NCBI GenBank assembly: GCA_964017155.1
Contig: OZ024863.1
Location: 45,003,864-45,067,863 of the forward strand
Direction: 5' to 3'
DNA: 64,000 nucleotides
DNA from: Oasisia sp. SBJ-2009
Taxonomy: Eukaryota; Annelida; Polychaeta; Sabellida; Siboglinidae
Position 1 is the stretch's first letter. Each line of letters begins with the position of its first letter. Below the pieces are notes generated by a model. It was not told where the DNA came from. It saw nothing but the letters and a program-made list of their open reading frames with translations, and did not search any database. This document shows positions 1 to 11,700 of this stretch, piece after piece. Position numbers and translations under genes: made by a program.

Positions 1-98
1 ATACACAAAAATATGACTGTTTTTAAAACCTTACCACACAAGTCCAACCATGACATTTCTAAGACTTTGCTGTCTGTGAAGTCATCAGATTCACTCAC

Positions 99-161
99 CT
101 GAAGCCTGGAAGACACGGAACTTCCCGGCGAGTCGGGTGGACAAACAAATGAATCATTTGA
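99..161 (-). CDS. Possible internal exon of an unidentified minus-strand gene
   Basis: An open 21-codon segment (phase 0) is bounded by an AG (CACACAG) and a consensus donor (CAG|GTGAGT). It reads SNDSFVCPPDSPGSSVSSRL and one further residue. The polypyrimidine tract before the AG is weak, and no partner exon is visible before the window ends. It may belong to a gene continuing to the left, or be chance. Confidence 0.22.
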
Positions 162-2619
162 CTGTGTGCTTGACATTGTATTTCTGAAAGCCAACCAATT
201 TAACAAACATAAATTATACGTGAAAGTCACAGTGATGATATGATGCAGTGGGTCTTCAGGCAAAATTGATTAACCAAACAGCAGCTTAAATGTTAAGGCT
301 GCCCATTGAATAAATTCAAATCACTTGGACTGATTTTTCACATTATCAATTATACATATATAAGTATATATATTTGACTTAATAATTTATATATGTTGCA
401 CCTTTGCGAGGTTGGATTCCATCGGGTATAGTCATGATGTAGGCACTGTATAAGTTTTACTTATTATTTTGCTACTATACATATATATGCGGCCACCCCA
501 AATTATAATGAATATTGTGAATCATAGCAGAAAGGAAAGACCAAAGAGTACTACTGACCATGACATGTTAAAAGTACGGCAAGTATTGAAGTAAACACTG
601 CTGACAGAATATAAATATTCCTGTTTCACACGGACTCAGAGTTACTTGAAGTTTTGCTTCTCAAAATCTCAGTCAATTACTCAATATCACAAACCCGATC
701 CTGTCAAATTCGATTTGCGCCATTGCGGTGACGTCGGCTATGTTTCACAAGGAAAGTACACGAGTATTACTATTCACGGTTCACATCCAAAACTCTCTAA
801 AACTCGTCCGGGAACATAACTTGTACTTGTAGCTGTACATGCTCAGCCCCGGCGCGAAGTTCGAGCATGTACAGACTTGTTTATTCGCTACGATTTAATT
901 TGAAAACAATGTCGTAAATAGGCTATATGGTTAGTATGAACTACAGCTCATGTTAGGCAACAATCGCATTTACAGTAATTAACATATGGTGCTCTTACGT
1001 ATGACAGTTTACCTATGAAAAGTAAACAGTATTTCTACTGTTTACGTCTTCTTCGAATTGCCGCCAGTTGCAACACAACTTTCTATTGGCCGTAAGAGAC
1101 AGCGTCATGTATTGATCATCAAAATGTAATAATGAATCTCAAAACTGTATTATTGGTAGTATTCGAAATAAATATTATGTGCGCAGCCAAAACACTAATA
1201 AGGCGCAGTATTTGTTTATTTCTGAATCATAAATTGTATTTGACCATAATATCATATCAAAAACATATATGTAATAACGTAACTTCAAGGGGCGCTTATT
1301 AAGACATGATGTTGTAGACCTTTAAGTATCTTGTCATGGAACCAAATAGTTAGAACAGTTTTTGGTGAAGTATAATTATTTGAGAATGTGTAGTCTGTGA
1401 AAACTGTGAACATAGTGAATCACGTTTTAGTTGTATGCTGTGTTAAACGACCATTTTAACCTGAGTGCAAATTGAAAGAAACCTATTTTATTACATCCTT
1501 TTATCTTAAAATTGCATATTTTGTGAACAGTTTTTTATGGTCATGAAGAGAGTAACGCTGAAGAAAATGATGATGAGTCATTGGACATTTGCACCTTGAA
1601 TGCAAGCTTTGGGTCCCTAAAATCACATGCTATGTATTGATGGGTGCTTTGGGTAAGACAATGGTGTCTTAAATCAACATAGTGGCTGTTATCGGTGTCA
1701 TGTCATGTCATGTGTAGGAGTACTGTATATTTATTATGTTGACAGTTGTAATGTTTCAATTATGATTACTATTTATCATTTGTTATGCCTGCTCTTGGAA
1801 CTCTTCATGTCGTCCATGCCTACAGATATGCCAAGTTACAGAGTGAAGAGGAACAACGTTCTCCTGCTTATGAACATTGCATTGAGAGAGATGACCCCTA
1901 TTTGTCATAAGTTTGTAAAACATTTCACAGATGCAGTGTTATGCTTCATGTATGCACTTTTTCTCAAAAGTGGAAATGACTCACATTTATAAAAATTAAA
2001 CACAAGATAATTGGCAATGTAATTCCCAGAATAGGAAACTTGGCACACCTATGTCCCGAGATAACAATATCACACACACAGTCACTGCTACTCAATTTTA
2101 TTCAGAGTGAAAATATACTTTTTACAATTTCTTTCACAGCAGGATAAGAAAATAACAATTGTTTGCAGTAATCACAATAATGGATGTATAGTATAGTAAT
2201 ATGCAGTTTTACTGATATTCAAACAATGAGGTTAGTATTATTTATATAGAGCTCTAACATTTCCCACGTTATTACGTCTTCATAAAAAGCCTTACTTCTC
2301 TTTCTGATGCCACGCATGACTGACCACGCTTCAAGACAGTTTGGTGTTCTCTTCCATTTACTCATATTGTACTGACTGTCTCTCTCTCTAGTTGGTGTTC
2401 ACAAAATATTAGCAACATGATGCAATTATCATGTAAACAGCCTATTGCTCTCGCTGGTACAACCACCACACATCAAGTTTCAAGTCTTCTATTTGTGTCA
2501 GTTCAAACATGACTCTACCACCCTGCTTGATCATCGTTTCTCAAACAAGAAATTACAATGCAGCAGTTGTGCATCAACGATATGTTCGTCTTTCATTCAG
2601 CCACAGTCAACCACATGAC

Positions 2620-2860
2620 TGTGTCAATAATGTGATCGCGTTTCTTTCTGTGGCACCAGAGTGTCGGCAATGTGATCGCCCTTCATTCGATGTGTTACAC
2701 AATATAACTGTGTCAACAACATGATCTCTTTTCCATCAACAACGTGACCATATTTGCTTTTCCTTCATCCGACTTTCCTTTCCTTCAACGACACTCACCA
2801 ATATGATCATTTTCACCTGACAGCAACACCTAGCACAGCAACGTGTCACCAATGTGATCA
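2620..2860. repeat. Degenerate minisatellite with CAAyrTGATC core
   Basis: Six loosely spaced copies of a CAA(T/C)(A/G)TGATC-like core occur here, each followed by T/C-rich DNA containing TTTC or CTTC. The unit length drifts around 30-60 bp. The copies are diverged, which suggests an old tandem array. Confidence 0.45.
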
Positions 2861-3790
2861 CTTAATGGCCAATTCTCCTTACAGTGTCTTACTACGGCTG
2901 CTTAGTATAAAGCTATCACCTACTACAATACAGTGACATTAAGATAGCTGTCAAGAAAGCCTTCCTGAGGGCAGACTCATTATACACATCATACAATCCT
3001 TGTCCTACATGTATGTCTTATGAAGGCAAGCAGAATACAAATGTACAACCGACGTAAATGTGCATGTTATTGCAACATGAACAGAGCCCTGCTGTTTATG
3101 GCGACCGCAATCAGTCGAAATAACCACTTGTTATGTTTCTGAGGATTCAAGCTTAATCCAATGGTGACAGAGTAACATGGTGTCTAGCAGTCAAGTTGAC
3201 TGACAATTGAGCACCTGACGAGGTTTAGCTTTGTTATCACCAAAACTGTCAAAATAGTGGTCTCTGGAAGATACCCGAAGGCTTAGATTGTGTCATCATC
3301 ATCACTGAAACAGTGATGATACTTGAAATATTATTCTTCCCGAAACAAAAGCTGATTAACTGGAATTCAACTAGGGTAAACAGTGGGTCGTTTGCTGATC
3401 TATATATATATATATATATCGACCAACTTAACATTGGCTATGTGTATGTGTGTGTACACATTTCAACATACACATACGTTCCGGCATACCAATGTACATT
3501 CCACGCTCTACGATGCTACGCTGTACATATATTATAGGACACGAATAAACGTTCTACCAAAGCAGGTGTGCATATCTATATATATATACATACATACATA
3601 TATTATACCTTCTGTCTCTAGTGGTGCCTATAAAAAGCGGATAAACACATATAGAAAAATACTTGGAAATCATTATCGTGTACACACTATGATATTTACA
3701 AAGGAAGACTTTTTCATCATTCACATAACTTTCACCAACCGACCAACAAAACACGCACCGATCCGCCGTCAACGAACAATTTCACCAGTG

Positions 3791-3803
3791 AGGTCATAGG
3801 TCA
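3791..3803 (+). promoter_or_regulatory. Perfect DR1 nuclear-receptor element
   Basis: Two AGGTCA half-sites in direct orientation are separated by one T. Family knowledge says this arrangement binds RXR, HNF4 or COUP-type dimers. Whether it is used is unknown; one 13-bp match in 64 kb is uncommon but could be chance. Confidence 0.35.
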
Positions 3804-5512
3804 AATTCATACAGACTTAACTGTGCCAATAAGCGGAACCCTTTCCTGCACACACTGAACAGAATTTTTGCAGAAAATTACATATCACAGATGTTCCGCG
3901 TCAGCTTCAGTGTCATTAAAAAAATGGCAGAATGAACACAACATTAAGTGAACAGATTAAATGTTTTCGTTGGTGCGGCTTCACAGCCATGGCGTATATA
4001 TAACCAGAATCACTATGACAGTTCGCAAATCATTCAAGCACGACGGTTTGCCGGTTCAGTGAACGACAAACAAAATTTACAGCACCGGAGATAAATGCAA
4101 GAGATGGCAATGCAGTGTCGACATACCAATTTCTTGTGCTGCTACAGTTCAACAAAACGTAATATACAAGTTACCAGCAACGCTACAACTAATATGATAA
4201 AATATTTTTACAGAAAGCAACAGCAGCAGCAGCAGAGGGAGTTTATGCAGGACTTCATGACCTCGCCATCGTCATGACAACAGCAGCAATTAAAATATAC
4301 AAGTGCACAAATCATAATCTGGTTTGCCTACGTAATTCATGATGAATCGTTCAACAAAACTGCAACAATATAATTTTTCACTACTAACACGATTTACTTG
4401 ATAAAAACCGATACCAAGTTCACAGAAAGTGTGCGAAAGAACATATTCTAACTGCTTCTCAAAGCCAATATATCTAGTAAACATTACATAGATCTGCTCT
4501 TATGCAGGGTTTTTAAAGTTTCGCAGAAAAATCGTTGTGATAATCTGAAGCTAGTGCAGAACAGAACTTCTGAGAGAGCTGCTACATCGCTAAATGTTGT
4601 ACTTTGATTATAAAATTGTACAATGCAAAGTTAAAATAAGGTGATCTAAAACACAAGGGCATGTCACATGGAAGGGGGAGAGAGCAGATTCGCACACGTT
4701 CACACTTTTGGACGGCACAGCCGCTGCAGAACGACGGCTTCAATATTTACACTACATGGCATCAGTTTGTCTAATCTACGGTATAAATGCTGGTGTTCCG
4801 AGACCCAGCTAGTGGGAAACATGACCGTTATGATACACAGAGAGCAGTGGAACCCCCTCCGCCCACGCTAAATGACACAGACTCCATACTACATTAACCC
4901 CATTTGCCAATACCGGGCCGGCTGCTACGAATATAAAAATTAAAGCCTTCGACGAGCTACGCTTTATAGAAATAAAAAACACCCCTCGACACCTACATAC
5001 ATAATATACATGCGTGAACAAACATTTGAAGCGCGTTCCCTATGTGGATGTTAATGACGATGATGGCAGAATGCATATAAACAATGTTTACACAGCGGAT
5101 ACATATATGTATTACACGTTAGTTCAGTTCTCGTTCGTTACACACTATGCAGTGACGTTTCAGCTGGTGAAGCACTTTTCCTGGATCATCAGTCGACCAT
5201 CGGCTGAACAGAACAGCCCATTGAACCTTCAGTGTGCAGGAGAATATGACAAATCCCAGAGAAACAGTACCAGAGGGTCAGATTTACATGCCAGTGCCCT
5301 GCTGTTGCGACAACGCTGTCTCGTTGGCATTGACGGTAGAACAACACCCTCTACACGACACCCCCCTTTACACGTGGCTCATGTACACCGGGCCATGGCT
5401 CCTACACACGTCAGCGTTGTGTGCAGTGAAATGTCTCAGTTTGAAAACCACGGTTTTCCATCACGACCATGGAGCCACATCGAGTTCACACAAACAGTCA
5501 ATTCGCGTCGTT

Positions 5513-5772
5513 TCATTGCGTCTCGATGCCCTCCAGCGAAAACAACTCCTTGTGAAGCGCCGGGAATTCGACGTCCGGATTCTCCTGCTTGAACCGGCCG
5601 AGGATGCTGCCGTGACGCGCACTGAGCATGTGCAGAAGCGGGATCTTCTCGAGGAGCCCCATCAGCATTTGGTCCTCTTCAACGTGGTTCTTGCCGAGCT
5701 CGAGCTTCAGGGCCGCCTCGATGCGCTCGCTCAGTTTACGTATGACAATCGTGTCCTTGACCCCGGGTCGTG
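5513..5772 (-). CDS. HR3: HR3 exon 10, C-terminus with AF-2 helix
   Basis: It begins [20 protein letters not shown], passes the conserved [15 protein letters not shown] segment and reaches [17 protein letters not shown] before a TGA stop. The acidic AF-2 helix is intact, so the receptor should be able to recruit co-activators. Confidence 0.96.
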
Positions 5773-8700
5773 CTGAAACACAAATGTTGTTAAGTTCGAC
5801 GCCCCGTAAACCGTGCTCAGTATATCACCAGTTTCACTGAACTCACCTTTCCGTGGATTCTATTGTTAAAGTGGCATGTAAATGTCATGAATACGTTTGT
5901 TAAAAATGTAAATTGCTGGTGTTACACTATCACCAAAATAAAAAAACAAGATTAAGGGAATAGTTTAAATTATGGATATGTGGCCAAATTAAGTGGAAAT
6001 CTCTCAGATTTGCTGCACAAGTCAAATAAGAAACAAGAGCATTGGCTGTTACTCCTATCAATCAGGCTACTTTGGTGCCCAATCTGCAAAGCTTTGCAAC
6101 TGTCTCATTTTTTGGATAAATCACGCTCAAATTTGTACATTATCATTTTGAATTTTTCCACATGCTGTCGTTTCTCGATTTTCTGGTAATAACACTTCCA
6201 CAGTACAGATAATACAACTGTAATTAATATAACTGTGTCAATATCTGGGATTCAGTTATGGGAGGTTTGGTTGTACTGATGTACTCACTTGGGTCAATGA
6301 GAGCAAGTGCACACATCAACGACAGCTCCGTGTCCGTCAACTTCAGCTTGATTACTTCTCGCGCAAATTCAAATATGGTCGTCATTACCTTTTTCTCATC
6401 GTCGTCTGGAAGAAATGGTAGGCATCAGTCAGCGTTGTACCGTAGTGTACATCATTTAGAAGTATTATACAAGACTCAAACACCAGAACATATTCCTATT
6501 TTACATGAAAATGTACTTGCATGTTTAAAATGGCAAATAAAGCTTTATTACCTTATTATTATCTTTACCTTTTATTCTACATTGTTCAGTGCTGTATTAT
6601 ACTACACAGTGTTTAGTAGTGTCTCTATACTACATCATTTAGTGGTGTATTACACTACACAGTGTTTAGTAGTGTCTCTATACTACATCATTTAGTGGTG
6701 TATTATACTACACAGTGTTTAGTAGTGTCTATATACTACATCATTTAGTGGTGTATTACACTACACAGTGTTTAGTAGTGTCTCTATACTACATCATTTA
6801 GTGGTGTATTACACTACACAGTGTTTAGTAGTGTCTATATACTACATCATTTAGTGGTGTATTACACTACACAGTGTTTAGTAGTGTCTATATACTACAT
6901 CATTTAGTGGTGTATTACACTACACAGTGTTTAGTAGTGTCTATATACTACATCATTTAGTGGTGTATTATACTACACAGTGTTTAGTAGTGTCTATATA
7001 CTACATCATTTAGTGGTGTATTACACTACACAGTGTTTAGTAGTGTCTCTATACTACATCATTTAGTGGTGTATTATACTACACAGTGTTTAGTAGTGTC
7101 TATATACTACATCATTTAGTGGTGTATTACACTACACAGTGTTTAGTAGTGTCTCTATACTACATCATTTAGTGGTGTATTACACTACACAGTGTTTAGT
7201 AGTGTCTCTATACTACATCATTTAGTGGTGTATTACATTATACATAAATCAATGTGATACTACATTGTACATCGTTTAGCGGTGTACTATTATTTAGTGT
7301 TATACAATACAGTACATCATTTAGTTGCATAGCATATTTTCTACAATGCTCAGCAGGGTATTTTACTGTGTTATTACTGTTACATCCTGCACTGTCCTCT
7401 ATATTATACTGATAACTCACTCAGATTCGTAAATGCTTCAAGAGGTATGAACGAAGCACCAAAGATGACACTGTTCGTCTGTATGTCATACGCCGTGCAT
7501 AAGCGCAACAGTGCTATCTCAAAGCTCCCTGTAACACCAGCAACAATCTATCAGGCCAATGTTACTCACAACATGTTCTCTACTGTACTCAGCATGTTGT
7601 GTATTACCAACAATATTAATAGTAATTTAACTTTCATCAAATGCTATAATAAACAAGTAATTCACATCAGCAAAAGATATCAACAATACATCATAGAGCA
7701 ATCTTTCTTTGTTTTTTTATGTAAACAATTATTGTTTACATAAAAAAAAAAAATAGATTGTTCAGATAAGAAGCTCAGGCAGTCATCATGTTTGTGGAAA
7801 CGATATCAAAAACATTACATTCATACACCCTTTCATCTTCAACTGGTGAGAAGTAGATAGGCAGAGACTTGCAAACACAAGGATCTCAAACAGCATAGGT
7901 TACTGGGACTAAAAACTTATGGACACACTTTTTAATGTTAGGGACATACGCAATCTTAGGACTAAATGTGCAGGTCTGGAAAAGGGTAATTTTTTAAAAC
8001 TATATCGATAGTGATGTCTCTGAAGTGAGCACAAATTCAGAGCGCAACACTCACCTCCTTTCAACAACATGATCTGATCGTCTTGTAGCAGACTCATGAA
8101 GCCGGGCACCATTTTTGCGAATTCGATAATCTGTTGTACCGCCACCGTAAGTTTCTCTGCGATTTCCACCCATAGCTGCCTGTGTGTCTGTAAGGGAAGT
8201 CACAATGGTAACGCCTTACTCGCCACAAAGCAGAACATTACATAAATATATATTTTGCTCATTTTGACTGAATTTCATTTCATGAAATAACAAAATCATG
8301 TTCATGTAGACTGGGGTATCCACGGATCAAATGTTTGATTAGAATAAATGAATTAAAAACTGCTATGACATTATATTTCTACTGCTCAGGTTTATTGTTT
8401 GTCAATGAAAATCTAAACTGGCCAATAATGGCTTCCAAGCCAGCTGGTAAAAGCACTACGACTAGGAAAATATTACTTCTGACTAAAGGGCTGGTAAGTG
8501 GAAACCCAAAACTGTCAACACTGACCATTTGTTTGAACATCTCCAGCTGGTCATCCGTATATGACTGCGCTCGCATCTGTTCAATCTGATCATTCGTGAA
8601 CAGACACGTCCGTGCGTGCGCATCAGCGATGGCCTTCGACAGTAAGCCTGCACACAAACAACAGTCATGTACAACACTCGCCTTGGGGCCATGATGGCAC

Positions 8701-11700
8701 TCGTTTCGATTTTGATATGCGTGTCACTAGATATCATGGTACAAAATGCGATAAGTACGGGGAAACAAATTAAAATGGTGTCACTTGTTGAAAATTAGCT
8801 TTTCCGGGTAAAAAGACAAGCAATGTAATGATGGTGGCAAGACAAATTCTGAAAAGGCAGTTGTGATGTACATCATCTTTCATGTGATAGTTCCTCACGT
8901 CTTGATTGGCAAACCTCATTGTAAACTCATGTGACAGTTAGTTCCTCATGTCTCGATTAGCAAACCTCATCGTAGACTGGGTGGAATGAATATAACAAAC
9001 AAGGAAGCCAACAGAAGAATACAACACATAACAAAAGAAGCCGTATGGGTATGAAAGACCAAAACATTTTCAATACAGACGAGGAGAACTGCGAACATCT
9101 CACATGGATGTGGGACAAATACCAAGGACATTGGCACAACAATACGATGAAGAACTGGTAAAATGAAGAAGCAGGAACAAGAACAAAGATGTTTATTTTT
9201 GACCCCAAAACAATTACATTAATATTAGCAATAATATGCACATGAACAAATCAAATGTCACCAAAAGTAATTAAGAATACATATGAAATTGGGGTGAGTG
9301 ACTCCTGCTAAGACTAGAGCTCACCTAGGTCCACCTCCTCGGTGGTCTTGAGGATCACGTCAGAGTTGGTGGTGTAGTTGACGGTCTCTGGCGGCACCTG
9401 CATGGTGTACCCCGCGGGAATGGTCTGCGAGTTGGGGTACGACGCCGGCAGATACCCATTGGTGGGGAATTGAAACTGGCCTGCAGGAAACCTGCAAGAA
9501 CACGACTCATGGTCAGTATGCTGCCAGTTTTACCAATCACATATCATCCCTTATGGTATCTCCTCCTTGAGTAGAAAGCTGAGCTGTTTGTGAAGAGTTA
9601 CAAATATTTTGCTGCAGCTGATTCCAGTTAACTTCAGAGTCTAAGAGAAGTAAAGGTAAGTTCATATATATCGCAGTCACCAGGACTGCTCAAAACACTA
9701 CACTTTACTCCCTGGCAGACTTGTTCAATCAAACACAATCTCTATTTTGCTGGGAAGCATCCAGTGTTTGGTATAATTCCGGATGAAGAAAATATTTAAA
9801 ATATTTAGGTGGGAAAATACCCTAGGTTGCAGGAAATAAAGAGTCAAGTGACACTGAAATGAAGATGGACACATGTCACACTGCTGACATCTGTGTGCAC
9901 AGAAAGCTGTTAAGCAATCCGAGATGTTTGTAACTTGAAGTGAAAACAATGCAACAGTTGTAATGGGAGGCATTCTAGCAATCACTGAAATGTAATGTCT
10001 CTCACAAAGTAAGCCTTTAGTATTTTACCAACATTTACACTGGTAATGGCTAAGTACATATAAAACATTTTTTAAGTGACATAAATGTAACCCACAAAAA
10101 ACACCTCAGCATAATGACGTATTTTCATGTCCCCCTCAGCCACGACACAAGTGCTACTATTCTTATGTGACTAGCTCCACTCAGGGCTTTATGCAGCATA
10201 ACAATTTTGCCTGTCACACTTTTTGGTGGACACATGGATGCTAACTCATATACCTACAAGTCATTATGACCTGAAATGAACTACGAACACATGTGTGACA
10301 CCCATTTTCAAGGCATAAATGACAGATTTTTGAAGACCTATTTTTGGTTTAAACCTTCATTGTTTACTCATCCACCACCCGTCTACTGATTTACACGGGT
10401 CTCTGTATAAAGGTTAAAGGTTAAGCTATGCCTGTACTCACCCAGGGTACTGGTTGTTGTTGGTAGGACTGCCACCTTCATAACCCGGCGAGTTCTCTTC
10501 GCCGTCGAAGCCGTTCAGACTGACACGTCGTTTGTGGTAGTTCGCCTCATCCTCGACCCTCTCTCGTTGCTTCTTCGACATCCGCCCGAACTTCACCGCT
10601 ACAACGAAAGGCCCCATGTGACAACATCCTTCATCTCTCCCACTGTTGTCATGGCACTAAGCATTCTCAATTTTTATAAACTCCTAAACCGAGTGTTACT
10701 ATCCCACATTATTTCTTAACTTATTTGCAGTGCCTCTCAATTTTATACCAAACACCAAACCGGGTGCTAATACCCCACATGTTTATTTGCAGTGCCCCTA
10801 GTTATTCCCTTAAAAAAAAATTCTGCCATTTTACCCCAGACATTTTAACGGATATAAATCATTAAAAATACTCAACAAACGTTATCCCTTAAATCCAGTT
10901 AAACAGCTTGTTCTTGTATATAAAAACGCACACAGGTTATGGTACTATTATGGCCTACTGATTGATATCATTCTCAAGGTAGTGATGCACATAGAAAATC
11001 AGCAGGGAGAAGAGAAATGAGGTCCTAGCAGCGACACCTACCGTCCCGTGACATGCCCAGAGCAAGACATTTTTGTAAGCGGCAGTATTGGCATCGATTT
11101 CGGTTTACACGGTCAATGACACAGTTCTTGTTGCGTGGACACTGGTAGTTGACTGGGCCTGCTTGACTCCGCCGGAAGAAACCCTTCAAATGTAGACAAA
11201 GAAATCCTAACACATGTCTGTGCAAAATCAGAGAAAAAGCTACTGAAGTTTTTTAATAGGCAAACTAAAAATTTACACATTTTGGGCTAGGACTTGTCAT
11301 AGAACAATTCAATCAAATATAGATTTCTTATGCACGGTACACATTGTGATGCTATAAGTCTTGGACAATCAACTGAAATTAATCAAAATATCCCATAGAT
11401 TTTTAAAACTTTGTGTGCAGACAGGATAGGATGTAACACTGAGTCTGTGACAGTGTTGCTTATGTTGACAATGACTGATTGTTAAAGTTATAAAAATAGT
11501 CAGTTCCAATTCTACTATTTCATTGGTTTTTTTAGTGTAATCTTTTGTCTGGGCCTTTTTAACATTGGGAGTTGCCTTTGATGATTTTTTCTTATGTTTA
11601 CTTTGAAAGGTATGACAAATGTGCATTATTCAGTACATTTAAAATATAAATGCGATAATGTTTAAAACAAAGTGTTTTGTTGACGGTACACCCACCCGCA

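Larger units (their letters stand above)
162..5512. other. Region 3' of HR3, no recognised gene
   Basis: AT-rich DNA without convincing coding exons. It should include the HR3 3'-UTR, whose polyadenylation site I could not place. Notable contents are a degenerate CAAyrTGATC repeat (2620-2860), a perfect DR1 nuclear-receptor element (3791-3803), short TA and TACA microsatellites (3400-3420, 3575-3600) and a short CAG run (4219-4237). Confidence 0.6.

Noticed and set aside
5014..5776. Plus-strand open frames of 180-192 codons
   Set aside because: They are antisense shadows overlapping the last HR3 exon, which is firmly identified on the minus strand.
6585..7250. CRISPR array
   Set aside because: The 53-bp units are contiguous without unique spacers, in a eukaryotic intron.
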